From: Tritrichomonas musculus
Taxonomy: Eukaryota; Parabasalia; Tritrichomonadida; Tritrichomonadidae
Direction of reading: 5' to 3'
DNA: 64,000 nucleotides
NCBI GenBank assembly: GCA_039105265.1
Contig: JAPFFF010000029.1
Coordinates: forward strand, 1-64,000
The notes beneath the pieces were generated by a model, which saw nothing but the letters and a program-made list of their open reading frames with translations, searched no databases and was not told where the DNA came from. The position numbers were made by a program, and so were the translations under genes. This document shows positions 14,659-22,320 of the stretch, one piece after another; within the stretch, counting starts at the first letter, position 1, and every line of letters begins with the position of its first letter.

Positions 14659-17166
14659 TTATTCAGGTACTTTGATATCATATCCTTCTGCTGCTGATAG
14701 TCTCTCAAGCTTTTGTTTAGACATTTGAATCTTATATTCAATATATCCGCAACCCTTACCGTAAACTGTATCAATCCAGACGGCGATATTATTATTTGAA
14801 ACATCCTTTAACGTTTGAATATCTGTCGGGCTAGCAACATTGATGTAAGCTATTGTTTCATTAACATCAGTACCTGCGGGTGCAACTTTCTGAATTAAGT
14901 AATTAATGTTTTCGATAATGGTCTTAAACTCAGGATTCCAGTTATTAATATCTCTAGACCATTTACCTGTTTCGAAGACGATTGTCTTTTTAGATTTGTT
15001 TATGAAATCTTGTATGAGAGCAATACATTTCTTGTTATAATCAGATTTTTGTGTTTTCCTGTAATTCATCCATTCAACGTAATTCATTGGCTTCAAATTA
15101 TGTTCTGTTTCAATTGCTTTCTTAACGGGATTATCAAAGTGATATACAAATAATGCATTTGATATAGTAAGATAATTAACAACTTTTGATAACGGATGTA
15201 TTTCACTGAATATCTCCCAATAAACCTTCCATATCTTAGAAAAGAGACTACTCCAGAATGAATTTGGTGATGCTCTGGTGCTGACTCTTGGTTTTCCTAA
15301 TCTCAAATCAGAATAGTATTGAATGTACGGAGCGAGTCGTGTTTTGCTTGAGTCTTGAAGAATATATTTACCTGTATTCCAATCGATTTTCTCTTTGCTT
15401 TTCTCAAACATTTCATCAAGCCAGACATTAAACGGTAATTTCTTTCGTGCTTCTGGTGTAGTAACCATTGTTTTCCAAACCTTCTTGTAAGGAGAAGCAA
15501 ATACAAGCTTGTATCCGTTAATGATTTGTGGAACACCTCGTTTATCAACTAATATAATATCATCAACTTTATCACCGTTCAGGTCTGTTATTTCAATCTC
15601 TCCTGACGGGTCTTTAGCGTTAGTAGGAAGTAATCTGTATTTTGGTTTTCCGTCCGGGTCAAGATGTGTGTGACAATAAACTTTTGCCTGGTCTCGTGTA
15701 GCGGCTGAAGGAATGTATTTAACTCTGTAATTTCCGTTAATGATTATATCAAGGAAGTTTTGTTTGTAAAATGAGCTGTTTTGTGTGTGTGATTGAATAT
15801 CTAAGTTCCCGAATTTACCGATATTGCTAAGAACTGTCGGAGCATCTCTGTTTTCACGTTTACCTGTTGTTTTGATTTCTTGTTTGTATTGTTGCAATAA
15901 TCGTTGAATTTCTTCTTCAGATGTTGGTGACTCAAATGCTGCTCCTTTCTTAAAACGTGATTCATCGAAAGAATTAAGCTTACCGAACTTAACTTTTTTG
16001 GCAGGTCTCTTTACACGTTCATTGTACTGTTGAAACGTTTCATTAAGTTCTGTTTCATCATCCTCGTTAGCAATAAATGTTGTATCATCATTCATTTTAT
16101 TACTCGAAAAATTATTATTATTATTGTTTGTTATTGGTTTGATTGATGGTGGTTTGATTGGTTGTATGACATCAGAGCCTTTGATAGGTTTTCTATTAAT
16201 GATTGTGTCAAACACTCTGAAGAATGATGATAAGCCTGTAATTGATTTTCGTTCATTGGTTATATCAATGTTTCTCTTCATCATGTCTCTGATAGTTTCT
16301 AGTGTTTGATGTAATGCATCAACGTTTTCTTTCGCTTGTTCATCAAGTTTGTTTTGTGGTTTCTTTGCTGCTTCATAACATCTTGGAAGTACTTTGATCC
16401 AGGGCTGGTTATAGCCTAATTGCTCAAGCAATTCTATATCATCATCTACCTGATCGTAAGGAGACAGCAACAAGGATGATAGGTTATCTTCTTCTTCTTC
16501 TTCAAATTCCGGGAAGTTAAATGATATTGACGGAAGGGAATCTTCTTGCTCTAAAAAACTTGTATTCATTGATTCATCAGAATCACTCGGAGTTATGCGT
16601 TTTCTTCTCGGAGTTCTTCGTTTACTGCTGTCAGGTGTTGGTTCATGTATGCTGGTTCTCTTTCTTCTTCCTTTGGTGGTTTGTGGTGTTTGACTCTTTC
16701 TCGGTGGTTTGATGGGTGATGAACGAAAACCGTCAGAACTATAATTTAAATCATCGTTGACAACAATATTGAAGTAATTGATAATTGTATCAAGACTTTT
16801 TTTATCTGTTGTGTACTCTCTTAAACTAAGGAATTGATTACCTTTACTTTTAATTCCTGCATTGATTTTGTTCATCAATGAAACAAATCGTCGAAACTTA
16901 ACTTTCATTTCACGAATCTTTCCGACACTTCTTCCTGTATATTCATTGTTTTGTATTTGATACAACAAATTAATTAAATCATTGGGGTGTTCTAGTTTGT
17001 ATGTACTGAGAAACGTTTTCTTAAAATAATCTATCGGGTCCTCTAGTTCTTCATCATCATCATCAGGTTTAGATACCTCACTATCAAATACAGAATCATC
17101 ATCAATATTACCACTTAAATCTAATTCAAAGCTATCAGATGAATTATTTTTATCTTGTTTTGACAT
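14659..17166 (-). CDS. Large minor virion protein candidate (835 aa), element B
   Basis: It begins with an acidic disordered region (residues 1-45), then a helical domain. A Ser/Arg/Pro-rich stretch with KGRRKRT and KRRTPRRKR (about 165-190) follows, then acidic and helical segments. The carboxy half (from about 470) is globular. It contains DLNGDKVDDIILVD (about 523-536) followed by NGYKLVFASPYKKVWKT, a calcium-loop or FG-GAP-like pattern that I recall from structural proteins of giant viruses and Polinton-like viruses. It is divergent from the fibre gene with 21 bp between start codons. The role as penton or other minor capsid protein is inferred. Confidence 0.75.
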   Translation of the reverse strand: MSKQDKNNSSDSFELDLSGNIDDDSVFDSEVSKPDDDDEELEDPIDYFKKTFLSTYKLEHPNDLINLLYQIQNNEYTGRSVGKIREMKVKFRRFVSLMNKINAGIKSKGNQFLSLREYTTDKKSLDTIINYFNIVVNDDLNYSSDGFRSSPIKPPRKSQTPQTTKGRRKRTSIHEPTPDSSKRRTPRRKRITPSDSDESMNTSFLEQEDSLPSISFNFPEFEEEEEDNLSSLLLSPYDQVDDDIELLEQLGYNQPWIKVLPRCYEAAKKPQNKLDEQAKENVDALHQTLETIRDMMKRNIDITNERKSITGLSSFFRVFDTIINRKPIKGSDVIQPIKPPSIKPITNNNNNNFSSNKMNDDTTFIANEDDETELNETFQQYNERVKRPAKKVKFGKLNSFDESRFKKGAAFESPTSEEEIQRLLQQYKQEIKTTGKRENRDAPTVLSNIGKFGNLDIQSHTQNSSFYKQNFLDIIINGNYRVKYIPSAATRDQAKVYCHTHLDPDGKPKYRLLPTNAKDPSGEIEITDLNGDKVDDIILVDKRGVPQIINGYKLVFASPYKKVWKTMVTTPEARKKLPFNVWLDEMFEKSKEKIDWNTGKYILQDSSKTRLAPYIQYYSDLRLGKPRVSTRASPNSFWSSLFSKIWKVYWEIFSEIHPLSKVVNYLTISNALFVYHFDNPVKKAIETEHNLKPMNYVEWMNYRKTQKSDYNKKCIALIQDFINKSKKTIVFETGKWSRDINNWNPEFKTIIENINYLIQKVAPAGTDVNETIAYINVASPTDIQTLKDVSNNNIAVWIDTVYGKGCGYIEYKIQMSKQKLERLSAAEGYDIKVPE

Positions 17167-17187
17167 TGTTTAGTTTCTAATAAATTG

Positions 17188-20100
17188 ATGTTTACGATCG
17201 AGCAGAGCGGTCACGTAACAAAAACAAATACTATTGACGGACTAATTAACGAGTACATTAAAAGATATGTCGATAATTATGTTATCAAAGGCGATTCATC
17301 GAACGGTCACGGAATCACAGAGGAACAATTGAATGAAGCTGTTAACGGATTGCGTGATTATGTCATCAACAATTACGCTTTATCAACTGATATACCTGAT
17401 GACTTGATTAATGAAGAATCGTTGACGACAAAAATAAATGAAGCACTGAAAGGATATGCACTGAAGACAGATATTCCTGAACCTGTTGACTTAACAGCGT
17501 ATTATACAAGCGCACAAGCTGATGAGAAGTTTGTTGATGAAGATGAATTGGCTTATGAATTAGATAAGTATGAAACGAAAACAGTCGCTGAAGGCAAATA
17601 TATTTCAAAAGACAATATCATAAATGATATTCCGTTACAAGCCGGAGGAGAGAATATTGATTTTGAATGTAATGATCCGTATTTATCTCGATTTCTTACT
17701 CCAAATTGCGACAAATTACTAGCCGACCTCATACAATATGGATTTTATATTGAATGTGAAAATTATGAAAACGGAAATTATGTCTTTGATAGAACTGATT
17801 ATACAAGATATTTATTTAGCCATGAAACAAATAAATCATCAATAATTCGTATCATAAAGGATTTTGATGGACTTCTCAATGATTATTTTGTTGGACCGAG
17901 CGGTTCTTACGAACCTCCGAAAAATGTCTCTGTTGTCAGGCTCAACACTCCTGATGTATCTATTGCAACAACAAAAACTCTCAAAGAATTTGTTTCAAGA
18001 GATGATATATTATCAAACGAATATATAACTCAAGAATTATCAATAGCTACAAAATTCGTAAACGGAACAACCAATGATGAGGATAAACGAACTTATATCA
18101 CAAATTTGGACGGCGATTTATGCAACATATTAAAGAAATCATCATTAATAGTTAAAGGCTCTTGTAATAATGAAGATATTTCAGGAGAGTATTTGTATGA
18201 CGGAGAAGACTCGGAATATTATCATTACAAGAAAGGTGAAAATACTTTTTCTATATATTATTTCTATTACGGTGGAACATTCAGATATAATGATAACTAT
18301 GCTGTCGATCTAGAATCAGTATGTTATTCATACAAGCTTGAAGTTTATGATGAATATTGTATACCGAATATGAATTACGTAACAAATAATTATGCATTGA
18401 AGACAGATATTCCGGAAGTACTCAAAAATAATGAACTACAATTGAATCCGAATGAAGAACCAACAGAAGAAGTTCAACAGAAATTGATGAATGATGATAA
18501 ACCGCTATCAGCACAAGCATCATATATATTATCATCTATGGCAGTAACTAAAGTAAAAGATTTGATTAATATTGATGAATATGCAAAGCTTACAAACTTA
18601 AGCGAGTATCGTAAAATGAATGATTTAAGTATAACAAAGTTAAATCAACTTGAAATTGATAGAAGTATAGAAGAAAACGGTATTTGTGATCATGTTTATG
18701 AAAAATGTTTCATCAAATTTAGATATAATGATATTGAATATGATTATGTATTCACAACAGGCAATTTTAGTTCACTAGGATACTGGTGCGATAACTTCAT
18801 TGATGTTGAAGGTACTGAATACAGTTTGTTTTGGAAGTATGATGGTACATTACTGCTAGAAAATTCAACAACATATTGTAAAGGACCGATGGTTTATATT
18901 ATATCAATTTTGTATGAAGACGGAACGGATGAAATAGCATTGAAGACAGATATTCCTGAACCTGTTGACTTAACAGCGTATTATACTAGTTCACAAGCTG
19001 ATGAGAAGTTCGTCGATGAGGATGAATTGGCTTATGAATTAGATAAGTATGAAACGAAAACAGTCGCTGAAGGTAAATATGCTTTGAAAAGTGAGATTCC
19101 GCTTGTTGTTCAATCTGATGAAACTGAATGTGATGCAACAGCAGCTGTTCCATCATTAGATTATGTTGTAAATACATATCAGACAATATTTGAAAGTAAT
19201 CTAATTGATAAAAAAGCTAATTTACTTGAAAAACAACTAACAGCTATTGATAACAAATTCTCAAATTATGCATTGAAAAGTGAAACAGATACAAAATTAA
19301 CTCAATTGGATAATTATTATGATAGTCTTGTTGAACAATTGGATTCAACTTATTATGATAAGGTAGATTGTGATGAAAAATTTGTATTGAAGTCAAATGT
19401 TTTAACAGAAGAACAACTAATAAAAAAATGTGCTATTGATTGCGGACCGATTACAGAGGGAGGGGAGATATCAATTCATTATCTAAAACTCGAAAGCAAT
19501 GTAATTAAACTGGAATACGTAGTAGGTGATTATGCGCTATGTTTGGAAATAAGAATATTATTCTATGATACAGCCGCAAATCCTCACAACATTGTTCTTG
19601 TATTACATCAAAGAACTGTGTATTTCGACAATTTCAAATTCCCATTCTATTATGAAGACACTGTTGATATAACATCAGGAAGACCCCTGACATATAATTT
19701 CCCGATAGGTGAGTATTCTTGGACAGTTACTCAGGAATTATTAGATGCTAAACAAATATATGCAAGACAAATCATGTCCCGAGGTTATTTAGCAACATTC
19801 AAGGCTGCTATTTACGGTACGCAATCAAACACAACAATCACACATTACTCGCCGATTGAATCATCAATGAACTCTGTTAGTGATTTCGTTATAGGTTCTC
19901 CAGTGTATATGACAGGTAAGGTTTACAAACATGTCGGTGATGAATGGATACCTTCAACAGCAGATGATACAACTGATTGTATTTGTAGTGTCAAGACTTC
20001 AGGAACATGGAAAGAATATGTCGGTATTTGTGTTAGAATTGATGAACAAAATAAATGTATAACATTTGCAAGTCATGGTGATTATCTTCTGAAAGTTAAT

Positions 20101-20268
20101 GATTCATCATGTTATGGTATTGGTGATGAGGTGTTTATCGATAATGAAGACAATAAGCTGAAAGTTCTTAGTGGTGAAACTGCAATAACATCAAAAATAA
20201 AACGAATGACTGTCGGAATCATCACAAGCATCATTGATGAAAGAACATTAGCTGTATTCAAAGAGTAA
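17188..20268 (+). CDS. Fibre-like attachment protein with trimeric repeat motifs (1,026 aa), element B
   Basis: Built like phage or adenovirus fibres. A short base is followed by repeats around (N)YALKTDIPE (about residues 56, 90, 405, 584, 632, 690) alternating with helical AYYTSAQADEKFVDEDELAY segments. Globular beta-rich insertions follow (about 140-400 and 450-580). A compact carboxy domain (about 750-1026) contains VGSPVYMTGKVYKHVGDEW-like strands, probably the head. A module of about 50 aa is duplicated nearly exactly at DNA level (17461-17601 and 18941-19081). ATG 17188 is preferred over the TTG one codon upstream, since the host is eukaryotic. Likely binds host or partner virus surfaces, which is inference. 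Confidence 0.82.
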   Translation: MFTIEQSGHVTKTNTIDGLINEYIKRYVDNYVIKGDSSNGHGITEEQLNEAVNGLRDYVINNYALSTDIPDDLINEESLTTKINEALKGYALKTDIPEPVDLTAYYTSAQADEKFVDEDELAYELDKYETKTVAEGKYISKDNIINDIPLQAGGENIDFECNDPYLSRFLTPNCDKLLADLIQYGFYIECENYENGNYVFDRTDYTRYLFSHETNKSSIIRIIKDFDGLLNDYFVGPSGSYEPPKNVSVVRLNTPDVSIATTKTLKEFVSRDDILSNEYITQELSIATKFVNGTTNDEDKRTYITNLDGDLCNILKKSSLIVKGSCNNEDISGEYLYDGEDSEYYHYKKGENTFSIYYFYYGGTFRYNDNYAVDLESVCYSYKLEVYDEYCIPNMNYVTNNYALKTDIPEVLKNNELQLNPNEEPTEEVQQKLMNDDKPLSAQASYILSSMAVTKVKDLINIDEYAKLTNLSEYRKMNDLSITKLNQLEIDRSIEENGICDHVYEKCFIKFRYNDIEYDYVFTTGNFSSLGYWCDNFIDVEGTEYSLFWKYDGTLLLENSTTYCKGPMVYIISILYEDGTDEIALKTDIPEPVDLTAYYTSSQADEKFVDEDELAYELDKYETKTVAEGKYALKSEIPLVVQSDETECDATAAVPSLDYVVNTYQTIFESNLIDKKANLLEKQLTAIDNKFSNYALKSETDTKLTQLDNYYDSLVEQLDSTYYDKVDCDEKFVLKSNVLTEEQLIKKCAIDCGPITEGGEISIHYLKLESNVIKLEYVVGDYALCLEIRILFYDTAANPHNIVLVLHQRTVYFDNFKFPFYYEDTVDITSGRPLTYNFPIGEYSWTVTQELLDAKQIYARQIMSRGYLATFKAAIYGTQSNTTITHYSPIESSMNSVSDFVIGSPVYMTGKVYKHVGDEWIPSTADDTTDCICSVKTSGTWKEYVGICVRIDEQNKCITFASHGDYLLKVNDSSCYGIGDEVFIDNEDNKLKVLSGETAITSKIKRMTVGIITSIIDERTLAVFKE
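17461..17601 (+). repeat. Intragenic direct repeat in fibre gene, copy 1
   Basis: About 140 bp, nearly identical to 18941-19081, encoding ALKTDIPEPVDLTAYYTS and the acidic DEKFVDEDELAYELDKY segment. The near identity, including third positions, implies recent duplication or conversion. Unit 2 copies at 51255-51395 and 52735-52875. Confidence 0.9.
18941..19081 (+). repeat. Intragenic direct repeat in fibre gene, copy 2
   Basis: Partner of 17461-17601; the few differences include AQ/SQ in the helical segment. Confidence 0.9.
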
Positions 20269-20283
20269 ACCAATTGATTTTCA

Positions 20284-20314
20284 TTCACGGGCGGCATTTA
20301 GGGCTTCATTTTTG
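20284..20314 (+). repeat. CACGGGCGGCATTT repeat, copy 2
   Basis: TTCACGGGCGGCATTT followed by AGGGCTTCATTTTTG, 16 bp after the fibre stop. It matches 12117-12149 after the capsid gene. Unit 2 copy at 54078-54108. Confidence 0.75.
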
Positions 20315-20357
20315 ATTTCGATTGAAGGTTAAAAATAGCTCTTTTTATATCCCTTTT
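20314..20357 (+). repeat. 44-bp gene-end repeat, copy 2 (left arm of an inverted pair)
   Basis: Matches the reverse complement of 21461-21504 at 43 of 44 positions, so the two arms bracket the 354-aa gene. It also resembles 12047-12090 after the capsid gene. Unit 2 copy at 54108-54151. Confidence 0.9.
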
Positions 20358-20365
20358 TATTTTTC
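20356..20365 (+). promoter_or_regulatory. TTTATTTTTC motif before the 354-aa gene
   Basis: A variant of the upstream T/A motif, 25 bp before the ATG. A second, longer T/A run (TTTTTTATTTTTTATAAA) directly precedes the start. Confidence 0.35.
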
Positions 20366-20390
20366 ATTTTGATTTTTTATTTTTTATAAA

Positions 20391-21455
20391 ATGACCGTCA
20401 TTCAAACAAATCAAAACAATGAAAGCTCTTCAATCGTTGAGACCTCATCAGTCAAATCATTCAATCCAAATCAACTAATGATTGAACAAGCAAACAGACT
20501 TCTTAATTTGTTCCTCAGTGATAAACAAATCAGAAATAATATCATCGAGAAATCTGCAAAAGAAGCCATTGAAAGGCTGTTTGATTTGATTGAAGGTAAT
20601 CGTTCAAAGTATGTTTTGAAGATTCAGCGATACAGTGATTTGATGGATAATGTATTTAACGCATTCAAAGCCATACCGTCCATCAATGACCTTCATTCAT
20701 CAAAACCAGTGATTCCTGTCTTTGAAGAAATAAAGAAAGAACGTACAGATACTGTTGAGATAAAGAAATTCATCAGAAAATGTAACTTTGAATTCATGGG
20801 TTATCATTGCAATCATTCAACAATAGACGAAAAGTGCGATAAGATATATAAAAACATTACTGACGTATATAAAAGCGCTGAGTACGGAGTTTACAAAAGA
20901 TTTGTATCAAAATGTGTATCTATCATGAGATGTATTTGCATTAACGATGATGTTGAGAGTTATGTTATGACTGAAGAAGATAAGGAAATGATGAGATGCG
21001 GATGTTATACGCCACCAGACACATATGAGGTTTGGATGCTACGAATTGACCCGTCATTGATTCAAGACGTCATTGATAACATTATTCAATTGAACGGAAA
21101 GATAGCTGAATGTAATTCAAAATCAGTCAAAACATGTTCAAAATGTGAAGCCATTAAACGAAAGTATGAGTATTGTGTTCGCGAGCTACAAGATATGAGA
21201 GATGATTTGAAAGAACAAACAAAAGCTGATGAAGAATACAAAGAACAGCCGGCTGAGAACAAATATAATATTGATTCATTTATGACAAAGAACTACCCGA
21301 CCATGGAACGATTCACACTATCTGACGTCCAAAAGAAGTATAAAACATCATTCGGATTGTTTGTGAAGCAAGATGAACTGGCATCAATGATTGAAAAAAC
21401 AGGTAGATTCAATATAACGTCGTCAAAGAACGTCAAATATGTTAACAGAAAGTGA
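20391..21455 (+). CDS. Cys-containing helical protein (354 aa), element B
   Basis: Function not recognised. A mostly helical amino half, then a region with scattered Cys/His (CNFEFMGYHCNH, CVSIMRCIC, MMRCGCYTPP) and a CSKCEAIKRKYEYC helix (about 250), which could bind metal. The carboxy end (about 300-354, MERFTLSDVQKKYKTSFGLF onward to YVNRK) looks like a small winged-helix or HTH domain, so DNA binding is possible. The gene is bracketed by 44-bp inverted repeats. It occupies, with the HNH gene, the slot that element A fills with KilA-N, so it seems part of an exchangeable cassette. Confidence 0.72.
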   Translation: MTVIQTNQNNESSSIVETSSVKSFNPNQLMIEQANRLLNLFLSDKQIRNNIIEKSAKEAIERLFDLIEGNRSKYVLKIQRYSDLMDNVFNAFKAIPSINDLHSSKPVIPVFEEIKKERTDTVEIKKFIRKCNFEFMGYHCNHSTIDEKCDKIYKNITDVYKSAEYGVYKRFVSKCVSIMRCICINDDVESYVMTEEDKEMMRCGCYTPPDTYEVWMLRIDPSLIQDVIDNIIQLNGKIAECNSKSVKTCSKCEAIKRKYEYCVRELQDMRDDLKEQTKADEEYKEQPAENKYNIDSFMTKNYPTMERFTLSDVQKKYKTSFGLFVKQDELASMIEKTGRFNITSSKNVKYVNRK

Positions 21456-21460
21456 AAATG

Positions 21461-21504
21461 AAAAGGGATATAAAAAGAGATATTTTTAACCTTCAATCGA
21501 AATC
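21461..21504 (-). repeat. 44-bp gene-end repeat, copy 3 (right arm of the inverted pair)
   Basis: Starts 5 bp after the stop of the 354-aa gene. Reverse complement of 20314-20357 with one mismatch. It leads directly into the nested hairpin at 21511-21537. Unit 2 copy at 55255-55298. Confidence 0.9.
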
Positions 21505-21510
21505 GAAATA

Positions 21511-21537
21511 ATGACCTATATTTTAGGTATCAGTCAT
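21511..21537 (+). other. Nested hairpin, copy 1
   Basis: The outer arms ATGAC/GTCAT enclose inner arms ACCTA/TAGGT. A second copy at 27490-27516 has ACTTA/TAGGT, where a G-U pair keeps the RNA helix. This is a possible transcript-end or regulatory structure within a repeated 65-bp intergenic module. Unit 2 copy at 55305-55331. Confidence 0.65.
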
Positions 21538-21624
21538 CAAAATCATTCAATGATTATTATTATTTTTAGTGTTTCAATCGAATGAAACCAATGATAACAA
21601 AAATAAAACATATTTATGCATCAT

Positions 21625-22266
21625 TTAAATCAAATCATGTTGATGTTTAAATCGATTGATATATACACCGACTGGTTTATTTTCAACATCACGAAGTAAA
21701 ACAAATTCATTGCCTGATTTATTTGTATTGATATGAAGAATTTTATAAATATTATCAGTAATCTTTGCATAAAAAATGTCTTCATTATTAGTATCATCAT
21801 AGTAATAATAATACGTGTTTTCTTCAAATTCTTTCCTTTCTGTCTTTGTTTCATAGAAATCAATAATCATAGCTTCATCAGGTATATCATCAACAAACTC
21901 ATATTTTATACTTAGATGTGATGATTTATTTTGTTGATTTTCTGTCGGTGAAACCCATCGAAGATTAGATAAATGATAATCAGTTTTGATTCTATTCTTA
22001 TGGTCGACTTGTGGTAAATTATCAGGGTTTTCAATGAATTGCTTTGCTACAAGAATATGTTTATAATATATTTTGTTATTTAGGCTTACACACGGATAAA
22101 CATTTTGTCTGTATTCACCTTCAGCTAATATTCGTCCTGTTTTCTTCTTTCTGATGTTATAAGGGAAAGTTGTTTGAATTTCATAATCATTTTCAAATCC
22201 TTTTAATGGTTCAAATTCGGCTTCATTTTCAGTTTCAATTTGTGTCTGCCCGGTTGGTTGACTCAT
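21625..22266 (-). CDS. HNH endonuclease, NUMOD4/HNH-3 type (213 aa), element B
   Basis: A homing-type DNA endonuclease. Residues about 25-60 show the NUMOD4-like start (YEIQTTFPYNIRKKKTGRIL, then YPCVSLNNKIYYKH). The HNH core follows: HILVAKQFIENP (about 70-81), QVDHKNRIKTDYHLSNLRWV (86-105), and SPTENQQNK, with His89 and Asn101 as the expected core residues. The carboxy 90 residues are a polar Tyr/Asp-rich domain of unknown role. Element A lacks this gene and has KilA-N in the slot. It may help spread the cassette. A CAAAAATAAA motif lies 6 bp upstream of the start. Confidence 0.88.
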   Translation of the reverse strand: MSQPTGQTQIETENEAEFEPLKGFENDYEIQTTFPYNIRKKKTGRILAEGEYRQNVYPCVSLNNKIYYKHILVAKQFIENPDNLPQVDHKNRIKTDYHLSNLRWVSPTENQQNKSSHLSIKYEFVDDIPDEAMIIDFYETKTERKEFEENTYYYYYDDTNNEDIFYAKITDNIYKILHINTNKSGNEFVLLRDVENKPVGVYINRFKHQHDLI

Positions 22267-22272
22267 TTATAA

Positions 22273-22282
22273 CAAAAATAAA
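22273..22282 (-). promoter_or_regulatory. TTTATTTTTG motif before the HNH gene
   Basis: Candidate promoter element 6 bp upstream of the start on the coding strand. Confidence 0.4.
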
Positions 22283-22320
22283 AAAATGATTTTTTAAAAT
22301 AAAATCATCAAATTAATTGT

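Noticed and set aside
17185-17187. TTG as the start of the fibre gene
   Set aside because: The next codon is ATG (17188) and the setting is eukaryotic, so the ATG was chosen.
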